A DNA stretch of 64,000 nt from Selaginella moellendorffii (taxonomy: Eukaryota; Streptophyta; Lycopodiopsida; Selaginellales; Selaginellaceae). The notes under the pieces are model-generated. The model searched no databases and was not told the origin of the DNA. It saw only the letters and a list, made by a program, of their open reading frames with translations. Each line of letters starts with the position of its first letter. Position 1 is the stretch's first letter. Below are positions 52,320 through 62,734 of the stretch, piece after piece. Where the stretch lies: positions 1,581,449-1,645,448 of the forward strand of contig NW_003314267.1 in NCBI RefSeq assembly GCF_000143415.4, given 5' to 3'. The translations under genes were made by a program, and so were the position numbers.

Positions 52320-54305
52320 TTAGTTGTCTTTCGATTTTGAATCATCTTCCATTCCTTTATCGATGCTAAACTCCTCAGTAGCCTGATTTGGTTCCTCAAA
52401 AGCTTCTTGTAGATCCAAAATCCTCTTCCAAGGAGGCTCCAACTCTAGCTTGTCTATATCAATCTCCAACATCCTCAAACCTTCACTCTCCAACTTCTGA
52501 GCAACCTGGAAGTTTGTGTGAATGTAAACCAACTTCTCAGCATTTTTGGGAAGCAAGTGGGACCTGTGCTTTGTTTGTATCAAGCTTCATGAGCTCTAAT
52601 TCCTCTCACATGGAGAAGCGCAAACAACCTAGCTTAAAATCTGGAGAGCCATGCGACGTAGATTAAGCATCTCTAAACCAAAAGAACTCCACCAGGTTAT
52701 TGGAAACTTTCTGGTCTCCCAATCCTTGGCAGTAGGTAACCTCATTTGCTGTCCAAGCTGTTGCCAAAACCTCTCAAACTATGCCTGCAATCTCAGCTGC
52801 AAGTCTAGATCACCTCTACTATAAACATGCATGTACTCCAGCCAGTTCCAGCGTGCCTCATTGTCTAGCTTGTTGTTCTCCGGGTTATCCCCCAAAAACA
52901 GAGGATGAAGAGCAAAAGCAGCTCCATGAATGACGTTGTGCATTTGATACCACCTTGCCTCCTTCAGACCGTGTGATTCAAGTAGGAAATCCTTGATTTG
53001 TCCCACTTCCTCATGTGCATAAATTCTGTTTCGAGCTCCCTCATCCATCTTCTCGATCAGCCGATCAACAGCTTCAAAGATGAGGCCTGAAGTTGCCCCC
53101 TTCTGATCAGCAAGCCGAAGAACTCAAAGTAAAGGTCCGAGCAAAATTAACAAATTCTCACACTGCTCCCAGAACGAGTCATCGAGAATATGAGATCACA
53201 ACTCCAAGCCTCCGGCTTCTTAGACCAGTCAAGTCGCTCCCATTCTTGGCTCACCACCATTCTTCGAAGCCCGGAGAGATTCGTGGTCTCCAGAAGCTGA
53301 AACATCACAAGAAAAATATAAGCAAACCTCATGTTCATAGGCTTTATCAGGTCCTGTTTGTAGAAAGTTCTATAAAGAGCTAGAACCCATGGCTTTGAGG
53401 TGATGAAGGTAACTGTCTTCGCATGGCCATCGACGAAAGGCTGCACCCAAGACAGAGCTCCAATATCTTCGAACAGCAAGTCCATAACGTGGCAAACACA
53501 GCAAAGGTGTACAATCTGTGGAAACTCCTGCTGCAAAAGCTCCCCCATGACCACGCAGTTGCTTGCATTGTCTGTCACCACCTGCACAATGTTTTCCATG
53601 CCAACCTCAGCAATCACTTGTTTCAGCTGCTCAAACAACCATGCTCCGGTTTTCTTCGCGTTCTTGCTGTCCATAGCCTTCAGGAAAATTAAGCCTCTCA
53701 CAGAACTGACCATGAACTTGATAAGAGACCGCTTCTTGACATCATACCAGCCATCCGTGACAATGGTACAACCATATGTCCTCTAACTTGCCGCACATCT
53801 TCAAGCCGCTTCTGAACGTTGTTGTAGATTTGCTGTAGCTCAGTTGTCTGCAACTTCTCATATCCCATGAGGTTGTCAATCGCTGGATGCCCCACTTTTG
53901 CGCCTCAGCTGAAGCAGTATCAAAAAATGTCACCAAATTTCCATCCGAGGATTTGCATTTTGCTGCTCTACTTGTCCCAGCACTGGACCAGTTCTCCGTG
54001 CTTGCCACCATAGATTCTACTGGCCCCCCTGAACCCTGTGCAGCTTGCTGCAGCAGATGCCCATCATCGGCATTTGCTGGGTCTGCTAGCTCGGAATCAG
54101 AAAAACTGCTGCAAGCTTTTTTAAAAACCTCATAAAGGATCTCCCTCATTGCCTTCCACGTTTTCACACCTCTTGCCCGAACTCCAGCGAGATGTGCTTG
54201 CACTCGGTCCGCTGCTTCCAGCTCCAGCATTCGTGCAATTCCCTGAAGAAACCCTAAAGAAACCCTAAAGAAACCTTTGTCTCTTTTCGCAAATAGTGCA
54301 AACAC
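52320..54305 (-). pseudogene. hAT-superfamily transposase (DUF659 type), decayed
   Basis: Broken minus-strand frames in the right order: an N-terminal part (54305-53890; AMREILYEVFKKACSSFSDS) and a middle (about 53890-53740). The DUF659 core is at 53713-53147 (KKTGAWLFEQLKQVIAEVG, VVTDNASNCVVMGELL, CCVCHVMDLLFEDIG). A later helical part follows (53048-52779; LHPLFLGDNPENNKLDNEAR), then a hAT dimerisation end at about 52620-52500 (AEKLVYIHTN). Several stops and frameshifts break it. DUF659 hAT transposases cut and paste DNA; this one is dead. I could not identify its terminal inverted repeats. Confidence 0.8.
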
Positions 54306-54439
54306 GTTGGGAGTTTAGAACGGCGTGTTTAAAAACGTTACGTTTTTTAAGTTTCACATGTTTTCCGGCAACTATGGTCCTCTAGCACGCTTTAATGATA
54401 TTTAAGTAGAATTGGAGAATTAACTTATGGCTGGCCTAT

Positions 54440-54800
54440 TGTCAAGCTCAAAGAGACCCAGACAACCGTGATCTTCTTGCTGAACCTCATCTCCCAGTAC
54501 GAAGAGAGGGAAATAAAAGACACCAGTCATTCTCAATCTAGACAGAAGCTCCAGCAGGCAAGCTTCTTCTTGGGAACTTGCTGGAAACTTTCAAGGAATT
54601 GAAGAATCCCCACTCCTCGCATATCCCCTTTCGTTGGAGCTCCAAGACCTCGGGAGCCTCGGCCTGGAAAAATGACCAAGATCGATCAGTGGACTTCCAG
54701 CATCACAAAACATTTCTTCCAGTTCCAGGCAAAGAGATCAGAGACAAAGAGAGGAAAAGCTTGCGAAAGAACTACACGAAGCAAAAGTATGGTGGTCACA
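54440..54800 (-). pseudogene. 2-oxoglutarate/Fe(II) dioxygenase N-terminal fragment
   Basis: On the minus strand this resembles 58480-58900 in inverse orientation: PEVLEL-type sequence, the GVGIL(E/Q)..-coding stretch with TCCTCGCATATCC, then KLLEEEACLLELLSRL-like and the shared TCATTCTCAATCTAGAC and CAAGCTCAAAGAGACCCAGA stretches. Frames are broken and the catalytic 2OG-Fe(II) domain is absent. Confidence 0.6.
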
Positions 54801-57756
54801 AGCTCTAAATTGACTTGATCAAGAGAGAAAGAGACAAAGAAACAAATGGACAGAGATTTTTTAATTTTGTATGCATAATGTGGATCAAAGTTACTAAATA
54901 TATTTCTTCCAATGAACAATCTATATGCATACTTTCTTTGTACTAAACAAAAGTATTATAATGATATTTTTTAAAAACATTATTTGTGTTTTTTGAAATA
55001 TAAATTGTAAATTTTCATTACTTGCTATCAACTTAGAAAATTGGCTTTAGTTATAAATTATATGTTGTAATTTGTGATAATTTGTATATTTATACAAAAT
55101 TTAGTTGAAAAATAAAGTTAATCTTTAAAAAAAATTATATATATATATATAATTTATTATTGCAGTTTACAATATATACTTTAAAACTAGATAATTTCAT
55201 ATATGTTGCTAGTTAGAGTTTCAATTTATAACTTTTATGTAATGACTAAAATGTTAGTTGTTAATTATAGTTACAAATTTTTAAGTCGTAATTTTGAGTA
55301 ATATTTATATCAAATAAATTACTAATAGCAATATATGCCTACTTTTAACTCATAGTGCCTTCTTAGTGAAGGAATTTGTATTCTTATTAAAACTATTAAA
55401 GTTTTGCCTTTCTTAGATCTATATTATGCAATTTGTTTAGGAATAAGAGTTGCATATTAGTGTTGAAATGTGAAGATAATTATATTTACCTCATATATAC
55501 TATCATAGATCATATTCATCTTTATGGTAGATAGCACCATATGACATATGGTTTCCACTCAAAGATATTTAAAAGATTAGATTATACAAATGTACTACTT
55601 CAGCAAAGTAATATTTTAAAATTGGTGAAAACTCTATAATATTAAATGATTGTGGTATTAATTTGAGTGGTGGTAATAGTGGTGGCAATGATAATATCAA
55701 GGATGATGATGTATTTAATTATTTCTCAAAATGGTTACATGGGATTGAAAAACAATATTTATAAAGGGTTTAATGCTTCTATTTTGTCTATTTGTTTAAG
55801 TATTCTAGATGCAAATTATTACTGAAATATCAAACCAAGCAATAGATCATTTTATGAGGTAAGTAAGTTTTAATATTATTTAGTATTAAATTTGTTAGTA
55901 TTTGGATAAAGGCTCTTCAAACAAATGTAGTTTGTAAATAACATTTTTTCATTTAAGGAAATGGTAAAAATCACTAAGAATATTGGAATTATTTACAAAA
56001 AACTTGATTCATGCATCAATAATTGTATGTTATTTCATAAGGAGAATAAAGATTATACCTTGACTTCAACAATAATTTCAATGCAAAGAAATGACTTATC
56101 ATTTTGATCATCGATCCACTGATGGAATAATGAGAATGATTGCAAATGGTTTAATCTAGAAAAAGTTTAAAGATGATTATTCAGATTTTATAGCATATAT
56201 TTTAGTGTGGCTACTAATGGTTTTTTTTATCATTCTTGAATGGTCTTTCTCTCAACCAAATCATAGTCATTTTCACTAGCAAGCCTGGTGAGCTTGGCTG
56301 GATCATAAGCAAGTGTTTTGAGTGGCTTCTCTGTATACATACAACTTGCTTTTTTGTATAAAAGACCATACATGTCTTCCCACATAAATTCACTTTTATT
56401 GTGCAATTCTCTTCTAAGATCTCGGCTGCTATCTGTGTTTTCATGCTTGAAGATCCTTCCCAATACCTGTGTGAGATCATTATGGTAGCTCATAAGGTGA
56501 AATTGATGAGTATCCCATATTAAATTCATATCATAAGTGGGAACAAAAAATATTGATGTGCTAGCCCTGTGTATAAGATGGAGAAATGCCTTGTAACAAG
56601 TAACTGCTGCTAGCAAGAAGCTCTTGTCTATGTAATGCAGCTCAAAAACCTGCATACTTAAAACTAGTTTGCTTTCAAGAAAAGATCATCATTTATCTGA
56701 TAGTAGAAACTTTTCTACTTGAGAGCTGCTTTTGCCAAGTCATAAGAGATATTGGTTGGTCTTTTGTAATATCTTCTTTTCAAGTCTCCACCATATATGT
56801 TAAGAGTGTAAGTTTGGTGCTTTTTTGAAGATTCCTTTAGTCCTTTGCCAACGAAGGACTAACAATCTTACCGAACAATATTTTACAATCCTTAGCATAT
56901 TAAATCTAGTCAGATAGGTCACTTTAATAAATTCATAGTGGACAAATAATGAATAGCCACACATGTAGAAGTTGGCATGTACTAGTAAAAGAAACTCCAA
57001 TTGTGAATTTGCAGCTACTACCAAGTTTAGTGTTGATGCTTACATGCAGATGGCCAGCCTTGACTTGGCGTTGTTGTGGTTGTCACCACTAATTTCTCCT
57101 CCCAGCAATTGCCATAGGACTGATCTTTTGCTTGTAACCACATTGAGGAAGCACTCTAGCTTGGAGGAACTAGATTCCTTGCTTGCATTCTTGGTGCCAA
57201 ATCCCACTACCACCTTTAATAGTCATAAATATAATTTATTTTACATTTGACTATAAATTAATAACAATTTAAATTGCTTTTTTAACAGCTTAAAATATCA
57301 TTATAAATATCTTTCCCACAGACTTTAAATTTAGTAATAAGAATATAAAAACTATATTTTTTTATACTATTAAAATTGACTTAAAATTTAGTTTTTAAAA
57401 AATACTAAAAAAGACTACATTTTTTAATAACTTATTATAAAATGCAACTACAAATATCAAGTTACAAAATTTCTAATTTTTAATTTAAATATAGTCACAA
57501 ATAATGGCTACTAATGCATATTTTAACATAAATTTATAAAAATTTATGTCTTAAAATTTAATTATAAATATTAACTCAAAATAATAACAAGCTTAATAAC
57601 AGAAATTTAAGTTGTATAGTGACCATATAGCCCCAAAAAAGTGGTGGAATTTGCTATGGGATCCAGCTAACAGCAGTATTCCATATAAGCCATTTTTTTC
57701 CAACTTATTGCAATATCTTAAAATTAAATTGGGCTTATATAATAATGATTCCAGTC
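54801..57756. other. AT-rich region with few remnants
   Basis: Almost 3 kb of AT-rich DNA. An (AT)n run lies at about 55134-55152. The only recognisable coding trace is the GRDP fragment at 56230-56655. A short open frame at 56972-57250 is not recognisable. Confidence 0.6.
56230..56655 (-). pseudogene. Glycine-rich domain protein (GRDP, DUF1399) fragment
   Basis: A frame of up to 141 residues, with no certain ATG, carries the DUF1399 signature: LAAVTCYKAFLHLIH, FVPTYDMNLIWDTHQFH, LMSYHNDLTQVLGRIFKHEN, then MWEDMYGLLYKKASCMYTEK. Full GRDPs have three such blocks and a Gly-rich tail of several hundred residues. No other part is found nearby, so this is a captured single exon or the end of a decayed gene. 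Base composition is AT-rich like its surroundings. Confidence 0.65.
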
Positions 57757-58345
57757 TTATTGAGTGCCTCCAAACAAAGTGGTAGGAGAATCTTTAATGC
57801 TCCAGTGAGAGGAAAGGTCTTCTTACTATATATTTGGTAAAAAATACTTTTTTTTCTCTTTTTTTTCGGTTTGATTAAATAAACCTATAGGGGAAGGGTG
57901 GTAGTGAATATACTAAGAATATGCTTAAAGTTTCTAGGATATTTTGTTGTTATTCATTTGGATTAATCTTTTATGAATAATTTATAAATATGTTTATAAT
58001 TTATAAACTTTCCTAAGTTTATTCTGGTTGATATTCAATAAGATTAATCTTGTGTGTTTATAATTATAGACTTCTATTTGATTAATTGAATTAATAAAAA
58101 GTAATAACACTATTATTAAGCAAACCGCAGCAAATAATTTTTTATATTGTCTATTATGTAGTATTTGATAGTGATTGAAATCAGAGGAAATCACCATCAA
58201 ATTCTACATAATATAAAAAGAATAAAATAAAATAAAAGTAAGAAAGCGTTTTCTATAAAATCTCTATTGTTAGTGGTGAGAAGACCTTTCCTCTCACTGG
58301 AGCATCAATGATTCTCCCACCACTTTATTTGGAGGCACTAAATAA
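57757..58345. mobile_element. TIR element (non-autonomous DNA transposon) with about 70-bp inverted repeats
   Basis: The left end, 57758-57828, reads TTATTGAGTGCCTCCAAACA, AAGTGGTAGGAGAATC, then TGCTCCAGTGAGAGGAAAGG and TCTTCT. The complement of 58272-58344 reads TTATTTAGTGCCTCCAAATA, AAGTGGTGGGAGAATC, then the same TGCTCCAGTGAGAGGAAAGG and TCTTCT. The core is AT-rich, has no gene, and holds an internal hairpin at about 58157-58196. Long TIRs with no coding region suggest a Mutator-like or other MITE. Target duplication not determined. Confidence 0.85.
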
Positions 58346-58439
58346 AAACACTACAATGGAGATGGACTTATCTGGAAAGCGCTACAGGATCTGTTTATGC
58401 ATATGGATTATGGATTAAAGTATGCATACTTTCTTTTCT

Positions 58440-58830
58440 CCTCTCGTTCTCTCTCGATGGAGTCGATTTATAGCTCACGACCACCATAGCTTTGCTTCGT
58501 GTAGTTCTTTCGCAAGCTTCTCTCTCTCTCTCTCTCTCTCATGTCTTTGCCTGGAACTGGAAGAAATGGTTTGCGATGCTGGATCGATCTCGCTCCATTT
58601 TTCAGGCCGAGGCTCCTGAGGTCTTGGAGCTCCGACGCAAGAGGATAGGAGAGATTGCAAAGGCCTGCGAGGAGTGGGGATTCTTCCAGGTCCAGAGCCA
58701 GTGACCAGCCTGGATTGCAAGCTCATTGCCAATTCCTTAAAAGTTTCCAACGAGTTTTTCGATCTTCTGCTGGAGGAGAAGAAGAAGGTCTCTCTGCCGG
58801 CTGGAGCTTCCGTCTAGATTGAGAATGACT
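58440..58830 (+). pseudogene. 2-oxoglutarate/Fe(II) dioxygenase N-terminal fragment (second copy)
   Basis: It encodes a DIOX_N-type stretch: APEVLELRRKRIGEIAKACE, EWGFFQV, then after a frame change VTSLDCKLIANSLKVSNEFF and DLLLEEKKKVSLPAG, ending at TAG 58816. No catalytic domain follows; the next sequence is part of the CANIN-like gene. A CT microsatellite lies at about 58519-58540. An inverted relative is at 54440-54800. Confidence 0.7.
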
Positions 58831-58939
58831 GGTGTCTTTTTTTTTTCCTCTTCATAGGCCTTTTGCGGTTGTCTGGGTCTCTTTGAGCTTGACATAGGAG
58901 GACAAACTAAACGGCGTTGAGTTTGTCCTCGTAGTGCTC

Positions 58940-59500
58940 GTAGAGGAAGTTCTTTGGAAGGTGAGGTAATCTCACAAAGTTTTCTCTTTTTCGTGCTAAT
59001 GGTATATGTTTCCAAACTGTAAACTAGTAATTTATATGCTTGCTTCAACTTAATTTTGATTCATCAGTTTCTTGAAGAAGTCGGAACCTGAGAAGTATAA
59101 TTTTCATCTTGACACGGTGTTTGCTGGATAGGAAGCTCCTTCCCTTTTTCACTTCGATCCGCTTCTTGTCATCTACTTAACCGAGGATGAGAGCCTGCAA
59201 GGCTCGCACGCTTGCAAGGTCTGGAAATTTATTTCCAGCTTTCTAAAGTTTAACACAGGTGATCTTCGCACTGGCAGGCTACGACCTTAAAGACAGTGTG
59301 GAGCTGATTTTGAGATATGATCGATGAGGAAGAGAGGGAGGCTATCGAACTAACAAGGTTTTAGCATTTCTTTGCGTCTTACATGCTTCTCGTCGTTTTT
59401 CTCCTGGGCAGGTCCAAAATCGAGCAGTTCCTTGTTTCAATCTATCAAACTCTACTTCGTGATTTAAATCTGTGGTTTTTGGTAGAGAAGAATTCATTGT
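58940..59500 (+). pseudogene. Fragment of the CANIN-like gene (second truncated copy)
   Basis: It begins with the exon 3 donor region (GAGGTAATCTCACAAAGTT) and jumps to exon 9 (TTTCTTGAAGAAGTCGGAAC, CTTAACCGAGGATGAG). It then has short pieces of exons 10 to 12 and the 3' flank, with many deletions. It precedes the PPR pseudogene exactly as 51512-52060 precedes the intact PPR gene. Confidence 0.85.
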
Positions 59501-59509
59501 TTGATTTTT

Positions 59510-60830
59510 GCGGAGCACGTGGAGAAGAAAATCCTCAAAGTTTTTCCATTCAATGAAAATCCTGGAACAAAGGCGCAGCACAGATTGAATATTCTCCTAA
59601 CGTCATATGCCCAAAGCGTCCAGCGGTCCAAATCCCTCTTTGAATCCATGGAGCTGCTTAAGCGGCTGCGTCGATCACGCGGGGCAAGCGTTTCTCATCT
59701 CCTGGACGACGATGATCACGGCATTCGCTAGCGCTGGCCGGATGGAAACGGCCGCTGATTTTTTCTTGAGGATGCCCGCGCAGGATCTCGTGTCGTGGAA
59801 CTCGCTCTTCCAGGCCTATGCCCGCGCCAGCGCCGTCTTGCACTGGATGCCGGAGCGCAGTACTGTCTCCTGGACGGCGATGATGGATCTTGTCACAAAG
59901 AGCGCAATGCCGGAGCTGATTTTCGACGCGATGCCGCAACGAAATCGCGCCGCCTGGAACGCGATCGTGGCGGCGCTAGCGGGCGGTGGCAGGATTATCG
60001 AGAGAATGCCGCAGCAGGGAGCCGCGCCCTGGACCTGTGTCATCGTAGCAACCACGTTGTCCGGCAGATTGATCCGCGCCAAGGAGCTCTTCGATGCATT
60101 GCCGTGCCGGGATCTTGTTTGCTGGGCGGCGATGATCTCCTCATTCGCTCACCATGGCCGCCTGGAATCCGCCAAGAACACACACGCGCGGATGCCCCAG
60201 TGGAATCTCCGCGTGGAAGCCGATGTAAGGTGACGCTAGTAACAACGGCCTAACCGAGTGCTGATGTGGCAAGTGGACGTGCGGAGGAGGAGAAAAGCGA
60301 TAGACGCTGGGTGTGAGCAGTGTCTTCTTGCGCTTTAGAGGTTGATCTCTCTTGGTTTCTTTGCTTGTGTCCGTGGATGGAGAGTCGGAGCACTACAGCG
60401 ATGCTCTCAGCATATGCTCTAGCCGGACGCGTGGCGCAAGCCCAGTGGTTGTTCAATCAGCTGACACCACGCTGGTCCAACTGTATTTCTGCCAACGGCG
60501 ACGCGTACGGCGCGGACAGGATATTCGAGGAGCGTGCGCCAGTGTGTTGGAATATGATGCTAACGGCATTGATTTGTTTGATGTGATTTGGCGAGAGTAA
60601 GTCGCGAGAAGAGGCGGTAAATGTCTTCTCTCAAATGCCTCACAGAGACACGGCGCTGCCGCAAACGCAATGATCGTCGCATGGCGGAGCGGCTCTTTTC
60701 TGGGCTCCAATTTCGCCACGATCTCACCTCCTGGAACGCGATGATGATCGAGGGATATGCGCGCGATGGCCGGGTGGATCTTTGCGTGATGGCTTTGCAA
60801 ACGATGGAGCTGCGATGGAGCCATAGGGCT
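59510..60830 (+). pseudogene. PPR gene pseudogene
   Basis: Inverted, decayed copy of 49745-51511. Retained stretches include LNILLTSYAQS, TAADFFLRMPAQDLVSWNSL, PERSTVSWTAMMDLV, KELFDALPCRDLVCWAAMIS and RLFSGLQFRHDLTSWNAM. Repeats are missing between them, several frameshifts are present, and about 170 bp of unrelated sequence sit at about 60220-60395. The end matches the intact gene until about 60830, then runs into other DNA. Confidence 0.87.
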
Positions 60831-60989
60831 TTCCCTCTGTTAACTTTATGTTGTACATTTAAATCATCACCAGTACCTCAACTTATGCATATAGATTGTT
60901 ATTTGATCAAAGTCCTTGATCCACAATCCATATGCATAGAAAATTAAACAGATAGCGCTCTCCAGATGAGTCCATCTCCATTGCAGTTT

Positions 60990-61285
60990 TCTTATTTAGT
61001 GCCTCAGATCAAAGTGGTGGGACAATCTTTGATAGAAAGATCTCACCACTGCTAAAGTTCAGTAAAACACAATCTATGTTATGCTCTAGTCAAACGTTGA
61101 ATAGTTCCAAGCTCAAGCATAGCCGTCAACTTTTTCTTATGTCATGTTAGATTTAGAACATTGCCCAGCTTCCGTCAACTTTTCGTAAACTTAGTAAGCA
61201 ATAGGAAAACGCTTTCTTACTTTTTTTTGTTCTTGTCTTTTATATTGCGTAGTATTTGATGGTGATTTCCTCTGACTTGGGACCT
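60990..61285. mobile_element. Partial, rearranged second copy of the TIR element
   Basis: Bases 60993-61055 read TTATTTAGTGCCTCAGATCA, AAGTGGTGGGACAATC, a TIR of the element at 57757-58345. Bases 61203-61280 (AAACGCTTTCTTAC, TATTTGATGGTGATTTCCTC) match the complement of 58160-58245 inside that element. About 140 bp of other sequence interrupt the two parts and the far end is missing. Confidence 0.7.
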
Positions 61286-61904
61286 CCAACCTTCTTGTTC
61301 TCGAATCTGACCATAATGTATTCGCCGTATCGAAACTCTCGGTGCTTGTTGACACTTACAGCGAGCTGCGGGAGTGGGCATATTTGAGTGGTGACTCTGG
61401 GAACGCACGAAAAAGAAAAAGAGCAGCGAGTTCCATCACGTAATGTAAGACAGTCTTGTAGCGATCGTTGCTCCACACCTGTGAAACTCTAATCCAGAAA
61501 GTCGAACAAAGAACAATCGAAGAACACCAAGAACTTTCGAACTTGCTGAACGAATAGGCATCTAAAGCAAGAACTAAGAACTTATATCCGTCACAAAGAG
61601 AACATTCAAGAGCATCAAGAACACCAATCGATCGAAGAAGAATTTCGAGCTTGTGCTGAAAGAACAGGCATAGGAACGAATGGGACGAGTATATCAGAAC
61701 CATGAAAACAGATTTTACCAGGACTATATCACCAACGTTGACAACAAGGCAGTTTGGTCAAGGCCGGATGGTGATCCACTTATCATCCTTGAGGATTTGG
61801 AGGCCTTCTACCTCGCTTTGTGCAACAACGCGGAGGATGTTCCCGTCGTGGTGCTTGGACAGGCCGATCTCGTCGGTGGAGTGAGACGGGGGATACTGGA
61901 TCAT
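61286..61904. other. Unassigned region with open frames of unknown origin
   Basis: Minus-strand frame 61476-61240 (PRVTTQICPLPQLAVSVNKH, then YGEYIMVRFENKKVGG) and plus-strand frame 61680-62015 (NVDNKAVWSRPDGDPLIILE, then DLEAFYLALCNNAEDVPVVV) look protein-like but match no family I know. The second runs into the duplicated RPN2/CANIN fragment, so it is at best truncated. Confidence 0.3.
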
Positions 61905-62125
61905 TATCAAAGACCCAGCCGAATCACTTTGCCGCGCAATCAAGAAAAGAAGCCGTCCCTTGCGATGCCTCGATCGATCCAGAACAATGCGGGACCTCAC
62001 CTCACGAATCATTGAGTCGTGGCCGCCAGCGGCGCCTTTGGAATCGCGGAGTAAAATGTGTTTTTAGGGTGGTGAGGAAACGTTGGCGATGCTCCAGGAG
62101 CAGCAGCTGCAGCTAGCTACAGGGC
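61905..62125. pseudogene. Copy of the RPN2/CANIN-like shared promoter and both first exons
   Basis: Read on the plus strand it matches the complement of about 45700-46000: CANIN-like exon 2 start (GCCGAATCACTTTGCCGCGC), intron 1 with deletions, exon 1 (TCGTGGCCGCCAGCGGCGCC), the TTTTTAGGG promoter stretch with a large gap, then RPN2 exon 1 (GGCGATGCTCCAGGAGCAGC). Both start codons are lost or out of context. Confidence 0.85.
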
Positions 62126-62554
62126 CTCTAACACAATGTAACGGCGTGGACAGGTTTGCTGTCCAGCAGCTCGTGGTACTGAGCCTTTCTTCGACGGTGG
62201 CTCCATGTATTATAATGCCAAGATCTTGTTCGGGTTACTGAATTGGAGCGATCATGATCTCGCGTGCGCTATACTAAATCTTCCGTGGGAATGATCATAA
62301 GCAGCTTTGAGAAGGCTTCGAATATAGTCTGGCTACCTTCGTCTGCGAGGAAAGAGGATAGACCGGAATACAACATGTTTTGTTCCCGTATATAGTACCA
62401 CATTTTTTTATATTCCTCAGAATCCCGGAGACCGAGCCAGATTGAGGCCGGAAAGGCGAGCCTTCTTTGCTCTGGTCCGCATTTTCCTGGAAAAATACAC
62501 AACAACTTGTTGCACGATGCAAACGAAAAGCCAAAGCTTACTGAGTGCAGCCAA
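62126..62554. other. Unassigned region with one short minus-strand frame
   Basis: A minus-strand frame (62505-62269; LRDSEEYKKMWYYIREQNML, then SQTIFEAFSKLLMIIPTED) looks like part of a protein but is not recognised. The first 150 bp of plus-strand sequence resemble no neighbour. Confidence 0.3.
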
Positions 62555-62734
62555 GAAATCTGATCAATGACAATCTAAAATGCAGCTCGCGGGACGCTTA
62601 CAGAGGAGAAGCCGTGAGCCCGATCGATCGATTCGGCAATAAAACCTGGCTCAGAGCTTCTGAAGGCGTTGCCTGTCAGGAAATCTGATCAATGACAATT
62701 CATAATGCAGCTCGCAGGACGATTACAAAGGATT
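62555..62734. repeat. Direct duplication with 124-bp period
   Basis: AAATCTGATCAATGACAATC, AAAATGCAGCTCGCGGGACG, CTTACAGAGGA at 62557-62610 recurs as AAATCTGATCAATGACAATT, ATAATGCAGCTCGCAGGACG, ATTACAAAGGA at 62681-62734. Confidence 0.8.

Noticed and set aside
52100-54400. Terminal inverted repeats of the hAT remnant
   Set aside because: GTGCAAAC and GTTTAAAACG-type strings occur on both sides, but some are direct, pairing is weak and no 8-bp target duplication could be confirmed.
57994-58200. Short AT-rich frame inside the TIR element
   Set aside because: Low-complexity Ile/Asn/Leu translation expected by chance in AT-rich sequence; it lies in the non-coding core of a MITE.
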